64,000 nucleotides of DNA from Loktanella sp. M215 (GTDB lineage: Bacteria > Pseudomonadota > Alphaproteobacteria > Rhodobacterales > Rhodobacteraceae): positions 2,820,001 to 2,884,000 of the forward strand of contig NZ_WMEA01000001.1 in the NCBI RefSeq assembly GCF_021735925.1, in the 5' to 3' direction. Positions 10,318-17,850 of the stretch are shown piece after piece. The notes beneath the pieces were generated by a model. It was not told the origin of the DNA. It did not search any database and saw nothing but the letters and a program-made list of their open reading frames with translations. How positions within the stretch are numbered: the stretch's first letter is position 1; each line of letters starts with the position of its first letter. The translations under genes and the position numbers were made by a program.

Positions 10318-11016
10318 ATGCGCCATCTTGTGTCTGCCTTTGCCTTCGGTGCCATGATGGTCGCGCCGCCTGTCGTGGCACAGGAAAGAGGCACGGTGGT
10401 TGAACTTTATACCTCTCAGGGATGTTCAAGCTGCCCGCCGGCGGACCGGATCCTGGCGCAGCTGGCGGACCGGGACGACGTGATCGCGCTCGCGCTGCAT
10501 GTCGATTACTGGGACTACATTGGTTGGACCGACGATCTGGGTCAGGCGGCCTTTACAGAGCGTCAGCGCGGCTATGCGCAAACCTGGCAGGCGCGGCAGG
10601 TCTATACGCCGCAGATGGTCGTGGCGGGGGTGGACGAGTTCGTGGGGTCTCACCCGGTCGTCGCGATGGACAGCGTTGCGTCGCACCCGGCCTCGGCCGA
10701 TCCGGTCAGCCTTGATCTGTCCCGCGCGGGTGACATGTTGACGCTCACCGGGCAGGCTGTGGGTCCGGTGCCCGAGACCGCCCTCGTGCAGCTGGTGCGC
10801 TATGATCCCGAAGTCGTGCGCGATATCGCAAAAGGCGAGAACGCGGGCAAGACCGTCGTCTACCGCAATGTCGTCACAAGCTGGGCGCCGGTTGGACCGT
10901 GGAGCACCGCGCAACCGTTGCACATGCAGATCAGCGCACCGGGGGATCAGCCGGTGGTGGTGATCGTGCAGGACGGGGCCAATGGCCCGATCCTCGGGGC
11001 CATCCGCCTGCGCTAG
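10318..11016 (+). CDS. DUF1223 family secreted thioredoxin-fold protein
   Basis: This 232-residue protein has an N-terminal signal peptide (MRHLVSAFAFGAMMVAPPVVAQ, cleavage near residue 22). It then shows the DUF1223 hallmark VVELYTSQGCSSCPPADRIL, with a CSSC dithiol at a thioredoxin-like active-site position. The motif HVDYWDYIGWTD follows. The function of DUF1223 proteins is not established; the CxxC in an exported thioredoxin-like fold suggests periplasmic redox or metal handling. Its TAG stop lies in CTAG at 11013-11016, which also encodes the stop of the convergent acyltransferase gene. It is divergent from acnA. Confidence 0.85.
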   Translation: MRHLVSAFAFGAMMVAPPVVAQERGTVVELYTSQGCSSCPPADRILAQLADRDDVIALALHVDYWDYIGWTDDLGQAAFTERQRGYAQTWQARQVYTPQMVVAGVDEFVGSHPVVAMDSVASHPASADPVSLDLSRAGDMLTLTGQAVGPVPETALVQLVRYDPEVVRDIAKGENAGKTVVYRNVVTSWAPVGPWSTAQPLHMQISAPGDQPVVVIVQDGANGPILGAIRLR

Positions 11017-11906
11017 GCCGGGCTGCGCCAGCGCCGGTGGACCCAGAACCACTGGGCGGGGTCCGCTGTGACCCGCGCCGCCAGGCGGTCCGTCGCCTCG
11101 GTCATCATGGTGACGGGGTCGCTGTGCGGGATCGGCGCCTCGACCGTCACGTCAAAGGACAGACCATCTGGCTGCCGGGTGCCGAAGTAGGGAATCAGCA
11201 GCGCGTCGAAGCGCAACGCCATCTCGGCCGCGGCGAGCGAGGTCAGCGCGGGTTGGCCCAGAAACGGGATCGGCGTCGCGCGAAAGACGTGGACGTCGAA
11301 CAGCAGCGTGCCCATGCCGCCGCCCTTGATGTGGCGGGCAAAGCCGATGGTGCCGCGCGATCCTTGGGCAAAGACCGGGCCGCCCCAGCTTGTCATCGTT
11401 TCGCGGTAGTGGCTATCGACGAAGGCGTTCGCCATGGGCCGGTAAAGGCCGCCGATCGTCATGCCGGCCTGCGTCAGAACGTGGCGCGGCGCCTCGAAGT
11501 TGCCGAAATGCCCGGTGACGAAGATCACGGGCCGCCCGTCCGCGCGCGCCTGCGCCAGCGGGGCCAACCCTGCGCCGGTCGGCTTCGTGTCCGCTAGATG
11601 GGCGGCAAAGTCGCGGTTGGCGTAATTCTCGATCAGGGTGCGGCCGAAATTGTCGCAGACCCGGATCGCCAGATCGCGCCGGGTAGCGGTGTCCATGTCG
11701 GGATAGATCAGCGCCAGCTGCGTCATCGCCCGCCGCCGGTAGCCCGCCAGCGGCCCTGCCGCGCGGGCCATCACGGACCCCATCGTCCTGACGCGCGTCG
11801 CATAGGGCAGGCGGTTCATCGTCGCGATGATCGCGCGCAGGGCGCGGTCCTGCAGCCACTCGCTGCGGCTGCCGTGCGGTGCGTCGTGGGTGTCAGGCTG
11901 CGTCAT
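11013..11906 (-). CDS. lysophospholipid / lipid A acyltransferase (LpxL/HtrB family)
   Basis: The 297-residue protein matches the LpxL/HtrB family that transfers a secondary acyl chain onto Kdo2-lipid IVA or a related lipid at the inner membrane. The HX4(D/E) motif is seen as VTGHFGNFEAPR near residue 132. The glycerophosphate-site-like block GTIGFARHIKGGGMGTLLFD follows, and the C-terminal WFWVHRRW motif is characteristic. There is no strong N-terminal membrane helix, although the Ala/Gly-rich N-terminus could associate with the membrane. It is encoded convergently with the DUF1223 gene, sharing the CTAG stop, and lies upstream-side of the NHase-type genes on the same strand with a 15-bp gap. 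Confidence 0.85.
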   Translation of the reverse strand: MTQPDTHDAPHGSRSEWLQDRALRAIIATMNRLPYATRVRTMGSVMARAAGPLAGYRRRAMTQLALIYPDMDTATRRDLAIRVCDNFGRTLIENYANRDFAAHLADTKPTGAGLAPLAQARADGRPVIFVTGHFGNFEAPRHVLTQAGMTIGGLYRPMANAFVDSHYRETMTSWGGPVFAQGSRGTIGFARHIKGGGMGTLLFDVHVFRATPIPFLGQPALTSLAAAEMALRFDALLIPYFGTRQPDGLSFDVTVEAPIPHSDPVTMMTEATDRLAARVTADPAQWFWVHRRWRSPA

Positions 11907-11921
11907 GCCCGTCAGGTAGCG

Positions 11922-12566
11922 TCACGCCGCGGATTTTGGAAGCCCCGTGCCGATCATGCTGTCGCGTGTCACGAGGGTCGCGAGCCGTGCGGCGTCCCAA
12001 CCTTCGGTCCCCGCGGGGCGCTGCGGCACGACCAGATAACGCATGTCGGCGGTGCTGTCATGGACGCGCACCTGCACGTCGTCCGGCAGGGTGACGCCGA
12101 ATTCCGCCAGCACCCGACGCGGTTCGCGCACGGTGCGGGCGCGGTAGGCGCGGGATTTGTACCAGTCCGGCGGCAGACCCAGCAGGTTGCGCGGATAGCA
12201 TGAACAGAGCGTGCAGACGACGACGTTATGCAGGGATTCCGTATTGGGCAGGGCGATCAGGTGCATCGGGCCAAGGTCGAACCCCATCTCCTTGACCGCT
12301 GCGGTGCCGTCCGCCAGCAGCGCCGTGGCAAACGCAGGGTCAGTCCAGAACCGCGCCACGACGGCGCCGCCGTTGGCGGGCGTGCGGTCGTCCATCGCCG
12401 TGATCTGGTCGGCAATCTGCGCGGCGGTCAGCACGCCCTTGTCGATCAGCAACTCGCGCACGGCGATTTCCATCGTCTGCCAATAGGACAGACCGGTGTC
12501 CTGATCCGCCCGGTAGGGGTGGCCCGAGGGGGACAGGTGTCCGTCTTCGTGATGATCGTGGGGCAT
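11922..12566 (-). CDS. cobalt-type nitrile hydratase alpha subunit / thiocyanate hydrolase gamma subunit homologue
   Basis: The 214-residue protein has the metal-binding claw VVCTLCSCYPRN near residue 105. Thr in C-T-L-C-S-C marks the non-corrin cobalt class (Fe enzymes have Ser). The flanking block LLGLPPDWYKSRAYRARTVREPR is also conserved. Nitrile hydratases hydrate nitriles to amides; thiocyanate hydrolase uses the same fold to convert thiocyanate to COS and ammonia. The start at 12566 overlaps the stop of the preceding subunit gene by one base; a longer frame to 12635 would only overlap that gene. The His-rich N-terminus (MPHDHHEDGH) is usual for the family. It is the last of a three-gene operon with a split beta subunit. 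No activator/cobalt chaperone gene is adjacent. Confidence 0.9.
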   Translation of the reverse strand: MPHDHHEDGHLSPSGHPYRADQDTGLSYWQTMEIAVRELLIDKGVLTAAQIADQITAMDDRTPANGGAVVARFWTDPAFATALLADGTAAVKEMGFDLGPMHLIALPNTESLHNVVVCTLCSCYPRNLLGLPPDWYKSRAYRARTVREPRRVLAEFGVTLPDDVQVRVHDSTADMRYLVVPQRPAGTEGWDAARLATLVTRDSMIGTGLPKSAA

Positions 12567-12847
12567 CAGGCGTCCTCCAGCCAATGGGCGTAGATTTCCG
12601 CCTCCAGCGTGTCGCCGGGGGTGGCGTCGGGCCAAAGGTCTGCAGCCGCGAACCGGACGCGGTAAAGGGGCAGGGGCGTGCCGGGACGGCGATAGGCTAG
12701 ATCCTCGGGGTTCGGGAACGGTCCCAGCACACGTTCTACCGTGCCGATGCGACCACGCAGGTAGGCGGGCGTGCGCACGTGGCCGGGCGGCGCCCAGTCG
12801 CGCACCCGCACCCGGGCGCCCGGTTCAGCGTGCAGTGGCGTCGGCAT
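12566..12847 (-). CDS. nitrile hydratase beta C-terminal domain as a separate protein (SH3-like)
   Basis: The 93-residue protein corresponds to the C-terminal SH3-like barrel of nitrile hydratase beta, seen in RDWAPPGHVRTPAYLRGRIG followed by YRVRFAAADLWPD and a Glu-rich strand before YAHWLEDA. In classical enzymes this domain is fused to the helical N-terminal half. Here it begins inside the last codons of the upstream gene (23-bp overlap, different frame) and ends on the first base of the alpha gene. In thiocyanate hydrolase the alpha subunit is the separate equivalent of this domain. Confidence 0.85.
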   Translation of the reverse strand: MPTPLHAEPGARVRVRDWAPPGHVRTPAYLRGRIGTVERVLGPFPNPEDLAYRRPGTPLPLYRVRFAAADLWPDATPGDTLEAEIYAHWLEDA

Positions 12848-13172
12848 AGGTCTGTCCCCGCTGTGCGACCTCTGCCATCCGTTCGGCCAGTTCGGCGGTG
12901 GTGAAGCTGCCGGACTCGATCAGGTTCTGGCAGATCGCGGCGATCCAGCGGTCATAATAACTGCGGCTGGCAAAGGTCTCCGGCCCCATGTCTTCAAGCA
13001 CGCGGCGCAAGCCGTCGACGGTAAACAGGCCCTTGCCGGAACACAGCACCATCAACGCATCCACGCGCTTTTCCCATAGGGCGAAGTCGTGGGATGCATC
13101 CGGCACCGGACCGGCCGAGGTGCCGCCCATGTCGTGCCAGCGGTGGCCGGGGGATGTGTCGTCCTGTGTCAT
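12825..13172 (-). CDS. nitrile hydratase beta N-terminal domain as a separate protein
   Basis: The 115-residue protein corresponds to the helical N-terminal half of nitrile hydratase beta. It shows HDMGGTSAGPV, the LWEKRVDALMV helix, LRRVLEDMGPE and the conserved SYYDRWIAAI block. It is also related to NHase activator proteins. It ends QTYADATAR with its stop overlapping the next gene by 23 bp. It is the first gene of the operon: beta-N, beta-C, alpha. This order matches that described for thiocyanate hydrolase (scnB-scnA-scnC), so the enzyme could be either; sequence alone does not settle the substrate. Confidence 0.83.
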   Translation of the reverse strand: MTQDDTSPGHRWHDMGGTSAGPVPDASHDFALWEKRVDALMVLCSGKGLFTVDGLRRVLEDMGPETFASRSYYDRWIAAICQNLIESGSFTTAELAERMAEVAQRGQTYADATAR

Positions 13173-13260
13173 GCGACGAAGGCTAGGCCAGTTGTTCTGC
13201 GGCGTCCAGCGCTTCGCGCGTGGGCCTGAAGCGCGCCGCGCAACCGATACGCGAAATTAT

Positions 13261-13288
13261 TTGTGACCTGCGACATTTGCGCTAACAT
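13261..13288 (+). promoter_or_regulatory. candidate housekeeping promoter for the nuoF-N locus
   Basis: TTGTGA (13261-13266) and TAACAT (13283-13288) are spaced 16 bp apart, about 90 bp before the start at 13380. This is a moderate match to sigma-70 elements. It lies in the gap between the divergent NHase operon and the first gene of the complex I locus, where a promoter is needed. Confidence 0.35.
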
Positions 13289-13379
13289 CACCGTGAAGAC
13301 GGGCGGTCGGTGCGACATCCGGCTGTCCCCGTGCAGACCAATCAGGCCCGGCTGGGGCCGTTCAGACCGGGAGGGGAAG

Positions 13380-14378
13380 ATGAAAGATACTGCACCCAAG
13401 GAACTGGGAATCCTGCTGATTGCCGGCGTGTTCGGCTTCATCGGCGGTGCCGTCGGCTTCGTGATGTATGACTACGGCATCGCCGGGTCGATCTTCATCA
13501 TGGCGATCGTCGGTGCCATTGTCGCTGTGGCCCTGCTGTTGGGGTGGAGAGAGCCGAAGGTGCGCCCGATGGGGCTGGGCATCGGTCCGGTCACGCCATT
13601 GCCCGCGTCGGAGGGTGGCCGCGACAGACCCGGCACCCAGACGCCGCACCGCGCCGCGGCCCCTGCCGCAATGGCGCCGACGTCACCCTCGGCAGAGCGG
13701 TCCGGGACCGCATCGCAAAAAGACGGGATGGCGACACCGACACAGCCCTACGACGCGCCACAGGGCCATGAAACCGTCGTGCAAACGCCGTCCGGCGCTG
13801 CGGTGACGCATGCCGGGACGGCGACCGCCAATCCCGATGTGCCCACCGCCGCCACGCCGGACGCAGCCGATGCAAAGGCCCCCGCGCCACAGGCAAACGG
13901 TGGGTTGAAACCCTCTGCCCGCCTGGCGGGGCAAGAGGAACTGGCGTCGCGCAAAGGCAGCTGGACCTATACCGCCGACCGTGGCGCGTCAGAGGCCGAC
14001 GCGCAGCCCGACGCAGATACGGGGGCTGTGGCACACCCCGGCGCACCCGGCACCTCCGAGGCGGAAGCGCAGCAGCCGTCCGTGGCCGACAAGCCGCAGG
14101 TGATGACCGCCCCGCGCGACGGCGGGCCGGATGACCTCAAGCAGATCAAGGGTGTGGGGCCGCGGCTGGAGGAAACATTGCACGAGATGGGCATCTATCA
14201 TTTCGACCAGATCGCCGCGTGGTCCGCGCCGGAAGTGGCCTGGATGGATGATAACCTGAAGGGCTTCAAGGGCCGCGTGACCCGCGACGACTGGATTCCG
14301 CAGGCGCGCACCCTTGCAAGTGGCGGCGAAACAGAGTTTTCCAACCGCGTGGATAAGGGCGGTGTTTACGACGCATGA
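13380..14378 (+). CDS. membrane-anchored protein with C-terminal helix-hairpin-helix domain, nuo-associated
   Basis: The 332-residue protein starts at 13380 after AGGGGAAG; the frame is open to 13263 but without support. Residues about 8-55 form two close membrane helices (LGILLIAGVFGFIGGAVGFV; FIMAIVGAIVAVALLL). Residues about 65-265 are a low-complexity Ala/Pro/Thr-rich linker. The C-terminus carries DDLKQIKGVGPRLEETLHEM, then DQIAAWSAPEVAWMDD and RVTRDDWIPQA, a helix-hairpin-helix-type module. I recall this module as a C-terminal extension of NuoE and of ribosomal protein L21 in Rhodobacterales. It overlaps the next gene by ATGA. The first [2Fe-2S] domain of a real NuoE is absent. A structural or assembly role beside complex I is a guess. 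Confidence 0.7.
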   Translation: MKDTAPKELGILLIAGVFGFIGGAVGFVMYDYGIAGSIFIMAIVGAIVAVALLLGWREPKVRPMGLGIGPVTPLPASEGGRDRPGTQTPHRAAAPAAMAPTSPSAERSGTASQKDGMATPTQPYDAPQGHETVVQTPSGAAVTHAGTATANPDVPTAATPDAADAKAPAPQANGGLKPSARLAGQEELASRKGSWTYTADRGASEADAQPDADTGAVAHPGAPGTSEAEAQQPSVADKPQVMTAPRDGGPDDLKQIKGVGPRLEETLHEMGIYHFDQIAAWSAPEVAWMDDNLKGFKGRVTRDDWIPQARTLASGGETEFSNRVDKGGVYDA

Positions 14379-14590
14379 CGGACCGACATGATGACGAGAC
14401 GGGACGACAGGGGCGCATCGCCGCTGTCGTGATCGCGACCGCCGGGGTGCTGGCGATGCTGGCACCCTGGATCGTGGCGCAACTGGGCCTCGCGCCGAAA
14501 TACGAGATCCTGATGTATCTGGTGTCGATGGCTGCGTTCATTTGGTCACTGGTTGTCACGCTCAGAATCTGGCAGAAGACCCGGCAATAG
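14375..14590 (+). CDS. DUF5337 family small membrane protein in the nuo locus
   Basis: The 71-residue protein has a charged N-terminus ([14 protein letters not shown]) and two predicted membrane helices (about residues 15-35 and 43-64, with PKYEILMYL between). Its start overlaps the stop of the upstream gene (ATGA). Small two-helix proteins of this type recur between nuoE and nuoF in Rhodobacterales nuo clusters. The function is unknown; an accessory role for complex I is suggested only by position. Confidence 0.7.
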   Translation: MTDRHDDETGRQGRIAAVVIATAGVLAMLAPWIVAQLGLAPKYEILMYLVSMAAFIWSLVVTLRIWQKTRQ

Positions 14591-14657
14591 GGGTGCTTTG
14601 CCGCATTCCGATCCTCTGGGGGCCCGTCCCCCGCCCCAGCTTTCAAGGGACAATCCG

Positions 14658-15941
14658 ATGCTGAAAGACCAGGACCGCATTTTCACCAACCTCTACGGGA
14701 TGCACGACCGTTCGCTGAAGGGCGCGCAGGCGCGTGGCCATTGGGATGGGACCAAGGACATCCTTGGCAAGGGTGCGGGCTGGATCGTGGACGAGATGAA
14801 GGCGTCGGGCCTGCGCGGACGCGGCGGTGCCGGTTTCCCGACCGGTCTGAAATGGTCCTTCATGCCCAAGGAATCGGACGGGCGGCCCAGCTATCTGGTC
14901 GTGAACGCCGACGAATCGGAACCCGGCACCTGCAAGGACCGGGAAATCATGCGCCACGATCCGCATACGCTGATCGAAGGGTGCCTGATCGCCAGCTTCG
15001 CGATGCAGGCACATGCCTGCTATATCTATATCCGCGGCGAATACATCCGCGAGAAAGAGGCGCTGCAGAACGCGATCGACGAGGCTTATGACGCCGGTCT
15101 GGTCGGCAAGAACGCCTGCGGGTCCGGCTGGGACTTCGACATCTACCTCGCCCACGGCGCCGGTGCCTATATCTGCGGCGAGGAAACGGCGCTGCTGGAA
15201 AGCCTTGAAGGCAAGAAAGGCATGCCGCGGATGAAGCCGCCGTTCCCGGCCGGCGCGGGCCTTTATGGCTGCCCGACCACGGTGAACAACGTGGAATCCA
15301 TCGCCGTGGTGCCGACGATCCTGCGCCGTGGCGGGGCCTGGTTTGCGGGCATGGGGCGGCCGAACAACGCGGGCACGAAGCTCTTTGCGATTTCGGGCCA
15401 CGTCAACAACCCCTGTGTGGTCGAGGAAGAAATGTCGATCCCCTTCAAGGAGTTGATCGACAAGCATTGCGGCGGCATCCGTGGTGGGTGGAAGAACCTT
15501 AAGGCCGTGATCCCCGGCGGATCCTCCGTGCCCTGCCTGACGGCAGAGCAGATGGAGGGCGCGATCATGGACTTCGACTGGCTGCGCGAACAGCGCTCGG
15601 GCCTCGGCACCGCGGCGGTGATCGTGATGGATCAGAGCACCGACATGATCAAGGCGATCTGGCGGCTGTCCAAGTTCTACAAGCACGAATCCTGCGGCCA
15701 GTGCACCCCCTGCCGCGAAGGCACGGGCTGGATGATGCGCGTCATGGAACGGCTGGTGCAGGGCAATGCCGCGGTCGAGGAAATCGACATGCTGCTGGAC
15801 GTGACCAAGCAGGTCGAAGGCCACACGATCTGCGCCCTGGGCGACGCCGCCGCCTGGCCGATCCAGGGTCTGATCCGCAACTTCCGCGGAGAGATCGAGG
15901 ACCGCATCAAGCACAAGCGTATCCCGGTCGCCGCAGAGTGA
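14658..15941 (+). CDS. nuoF: NADH-quinone oxidoreductase subunit F
   Basis: The 427-residue protein is the NADH-oxidising, FMN-binding subunit of complex I on the cytoplasmic peripheral arm. The Gly-rich nucleotide site [15 protein letters not shown] is near residue 54. [14 protein letters not shown] and [17 protein letters not shown] are typical. The N3 [4Fe-4S] ligands are [14 protein letters not shown] (about 343-356) plus the Cys in HTICALGD (about 391). The start at 14658 is preceded by AAGGGA and matches the usual family N-terminus MLKDQDRIF. nuoE, its usual partner, is not upstream in this window. Confidence 0.97.
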   Translation: MLKDQDRIFTNLYGMHDRSLKGAQARGHWDGTKDILGKGAGWIVDEMKASGLRGRGGAGFPTGLKWSFMPKESDGRPSYLVVNADESEPGTCKDREIMRHDPHTLIEGCLIASFAMQAHACYIYIRGEYIREKEALQNAIDEAYDAGLVGKNACGSGWDFDIYLAHGAGAYICGEETALLESLEGKKGMPRMKPPFPAGAGLYGCPTTVNNVESIAVVPTILRRGGAWFAGMGRPNNAGTKLFAISGHVNNPCVVEEEMSIPFKELIDKHCGGIRGGWKNLKAVIPGGSSVPCLTAEQMEGAIMDFDWLREQRSGLGTAAVIVMDQSTDMIKAIWRLSKFYKHESCGQCTPCREGTGWMMRVMERLVQGNAAVEEIDMLLDVTKQVEGHTICALGDAAAWPIQGLIRNFRGEIEDRIKHKRIPVAAE

Positions 15942-16264
15942 AATATCTCGTCCTGCGCGGCAGCTTCGCCCTTTGGCTGATCTGCGGCGCGGGGCTGACA
16001 TGGGCCGATACGTCGGCCACCGACAGCGCGGACGGTGCGGGACCGCGCACTTGGACTGTCAATGTCGCGGTGCGGCGCAAGGGTGCCGCCTTGTCAGAAG
16101 TCGATATCAAGCAATCGAAGGCCGCGGCGGAAATGTCCGGCTGCCGCTATCCGGACTGGGGTGTCGCGGTGTCGTCCCGACTGGCATCGATCAAGGATGG
16201 CATGATGACGTTCGAGGTGCTGTGCGCGCCCGGAAAGCAGCCAGGCGCGCCGGCCCGGCAATAA
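15938..16264 (+). CDS. small exported protein of unknown function between nuoF and nuoG
   Basis: The frame starts with GTG at 15938 overlapping the nuoF stop (GTGA) and encodes 108 residues. The N-terminus [20 protein letters not shown] is a signal peptide with likely cleavage after WA. The mature part has two Cys ([10 protein letters not shown] and EVLCAPGKQ) that could form a disulfide in the periplasm. The tight overlap argues for co-translation with nuoF. It has no family I recognise. R. capsulatus also has unidentified reading frames at this position of its nuo cluster. Confidence 0.65.
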   Translation: MKYLVLRGSFALWLICGAGLTWADTSATDSADGAGPRTWTVNVAVRRKGAALSEVDIKQSKAAAEMSGCRYPDWGVAVSSRLASIKDGMMTFEVLCAPGKQPGAPARQ

Positions 16265-16450
16265 TCCGCCACGCCATGCTGGCGCAAACGACACGCTTGG
16301 CGGCCAAAGATGTGCTACCGTATCGACAAGCGGTCGATGGTCTTTAAGCTTTACCACGACGCGGACAACGTGCCGCCGTCTGCGCTGTCGACGGTCGCCC
16401 TGTCGGTCTGACTGCGTGTTTCATGTGACCGGGTGTGAAGGATAATACCT

Positions 16451-16576
16451 ATGAAATTCGTGATGATGGCAGCCGTTCTTGTCGCTGCAACCGCCTGCGC
16501 CAAGAAGCCCGAACCGATGGAGCCGATGATGGTCGCGCCGGTTCAGGAACCCGTCTACGACACGACGTCCAAATAA
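16451..16576 (+). CDS. 41-residue lipoprotein
   Basis: The ORF encodes a signal sequence MKFVMMAAVLVAATACAKK with lipobox ATAC, cleaved before Cys16. A short Met/Pro-rich tail (PEPMEPMMVAPVQEP, ending TTSK) follows. It is preceded by GAAGGA (16438-16443), an AGGA-like box 7 bp from the ATG. It resembles the tiny outer-membrane lipoproteins (entericidin-like in size only) common in this group. It lies between the nuoF-linked gene and the DUF3291 pair. The function is unknown. Confidence 0.6.
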   Translation: MKFVMMAAVLVAATACAKKPEPMEPMMVAPVQEPVYDTTSK

Positions 16577-16592
16577 CGACGCAGGGTGCCGG

Positions 16593-17048
16593 ATGCCTTT
16601 GGCGGAATTCAACTTCGGCACCCTGAAACACCCCTTTGGCGATCCGCGCATCGCGGATTTCGAAACCGCGATCGGGCGTGTGAACGCCATCGCACAGCGC
16701 AGTCCGGGGTTTATCTGGATGCTGGACGACGCCGGCATGGATGCCGTGCAACGCGATCCGGACGGGCCGCTGGCGGACAGGCCCAACACCGCATCGACAC
16801 TTTCGGTCTGGGCAGATGCCGACAGTCTGTGGCGCTTCGTCAACCAGACCCTGCACAGCCGGTTCCTTGCGCGCGGTGCCGAATGGTACCTGCCCGATGA
16901 CCGCAGTCATCTGGTGATCTGGGACATACCCGACGGTCACCGTCCGACTGTCACGGAAGGCATGGCACACTGGCGCGACCTGAAACAGCAGGGCGAGACG
17001 GGGACGGTCTTCGGCGCTGCCAGCCTGATGCAGCGTCTGCGGTCATGA
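16593..17048 (+). CDS. DUF3291 domain protein, first of a tandem pair
   Basis: The 151-residue protein starts MPLAEFNFGTLKHPFGDPRIADFE and has the DUF3291 signatures PGFIWML, NTASTLSVWADADSLWRFV, RGAEWYLPDD and HLVIWDIPDGHRPTVTEG. DUF3291 is a dimeric alpha/beta-barrel relative of antibiotic-biosynthesis monooxygenase-like domains. Its role is not established. It overlaps the second copy by ATGA at 17045. The two proteins share the same architecture and many motifs, so they arose by tandem duplication. It stands within the nuo locus between nuoF and nuoG. Confidence 0.8.
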   Translation: MPLAEFNFGTLKHPFGDPRIADFETAIGRVNAIAQRSPGFIWMLDDAGMDAVQRDPDGPLADRPNTASTLSVWADADSLWRFVNQTLHSRFLARGAEWYLPDDRSHLVIWDIPDGHRPTVTEGMAHWRDLKQQGETGTVFGAASLMQRLRS

Positions 17049-17497
17049 CCCATCTGGCCGAACTGAACATCGGGCGGCTGGTCGCCCCCACCGATGATCC
17101 GCGGGTGGCAGAGTTCATGGCGAACCTCGACCGGATCAACGGGCTGGGCAAGCGGATGGCGGGATTCGTCTGGATGATGGAAGGGTCAGGCGCGCCGGGC
17201 ACGGGCAACACCGATGCCAAGATCGATGGCGACCCGCGGTTCGTCAGCAATCTGACCGTCTGGCGCGACTTCGCAAGCCTCGACGCCTTCGTCCACAAGA
17301 CGCTGCACGCACGCTTCATGGCCCGGCGCCGCGACTGGTTCGAAGTGCTGGCGGACCAGCATTTCGTCATGTGGCCCATCGCAGAGGATCACGAACCGAC
17401 CCTCGACGAGGCGCTGTCCATGCTCGACCTGCGCCGCACCAAGGGCGACACGGCGCAGGCTTTCGGCTGGGACTGGGCGCGGGCGAACCTGACCTAG
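17045..17497 (+). CDS. DUF3291 domain protein, second of a tandem pair
   Basis: The 150-residue paralogue has the corresponding motifs MAGFVWMMEG, FVSNLTVWRDFASLDAFV, RRRDWFEVL and HFVMWPIAEDHEPTLDEA. Compared with the first copy it ends in a longer Trp-rich tail (AFGWDWARANLT). The start overlaps the first copy (ATGA). The TAG stop at 17495-17497 shares the CTAG tetranucleotide with the stop of the small gene on the opposite strand. The function is unknown. Confidence 0.8.
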   Translation: MTHLAELNIGRLVAPTDDPRVAEFMANLDRINGLGKRMAGFVWMMEGSGAPGTGNTDAKIDGDPRFVSNLTVWRDFASLDAFVHKTLHARFMARRRDWFEVLADQHFVMWPIAEDHEPTLDEALSMLDLRRTKGDTAQAFGWDWARANLT

Positions 17498-17673
17498 TCC
17501 TTCATCGTCTTTTTCAGCGTTTCCTTGTCGCCCTGCGGCATGTTCTCGGTCACATGGGCGCTGGTGTCGGGCGTGTCGTCCGCGTGCGCCTGACCGGTCT
17601 TGCGGAACTTCTCGGTCTGGGCGTCGGCGGTTGCGGCGGTGTCGTGCAGATCGGTCTTCTTCACATCGGTCAT
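17494..17673 (-). CDS. 59-residue hydrophilic protein encoded antisense within the nuo locus
   Basis: The ORF reads MTDVKKTDLHDTAATADAQT and ends KETLKKTMKD. It is highly charged, Lys/Asp/Thr-rich, with no Cys, Trp or membrane helix, so it is probably disordered. It has a strong GGAGGAG box 7 nt before the ATG on the minus strand. An EcfG-like promoter (GGAAC-N17-GGTT) lies at the right distance, with its -10 about 30 bp before the start. Its stop overlaps that of the second DUF3291 gene within CTAG. Composition and promoter suggest a small general-stress protein. I recognise no family. Confidence 0.65.
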   Translation of the reverse strand: MTDVKKTDLHDTAATADAQTEKFRKTGQAHADDTPDTSAHVTENMPQGDKETLKKTMKD

Positions 17674-17702
17674 GGCTGTCTCCTCCAGAGTGACGACAGG
17701 TC

Positions 17703-17728
17703 AACCCGCAGTGCGGCACGGCGGTTCC
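17703..17728 (-). promoter_or_regulatory. EcfG-type promoter for the 59-aa gene
   Basis: On the minus strand GGAAC (17728-17724) is followed after exactly 17 nt by GGTTGA (from 17706). The consensus of the alphaproteobacterial general-stress sigma factor is GGAAC-N16/17-CGTT, so this is one base off in the -10. Its -35 abuts that of the plus-strand promoter. Confidence 0.6.
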
Positions 17729-17754
17729 GGAACCGGACGTGCCGGGGCATCGTT
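17729..17754 (+). promoter_or_regulatory. EcfG-type promoter for DUF5333 / nuoG
   Basis: GGAAC (17729-17733) and CGTT (17751-17754) are separated by exactly 17 nt, an exact match to the EcfG consensus. It lies 97 bp before the DUF5333 start, which is farther than in the other copies. Together with the minus-strand element it forms the palindrome GTTCCGGAAC, so two RNA polymerases would compete for adjacent -35 sites. Confidence 0.6.
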
Positions 17755-17850
17755 AGGCACAAACGCCCGCGCGATATTGCATAGCAGGGGCCCCGCACCG
17801 ATGTAGCGGGCCAAGGGGATGCAAACATCCCGCAGACAGGAGCAGACACG

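Noticed and set aside
16310..16411. 33-aa frame before the small lipoprotein gene
   Set aside because: It has no good ribosome binding site and no recognisable signal or helix; too little support.
16545..16576. GGAAC in the 41-aa lipoprotein gene as an EcfG promoter for the DUF3291 pair
   Set aside because: No GTT occurs 16-17 nt downstream, so the -10 element is missing.
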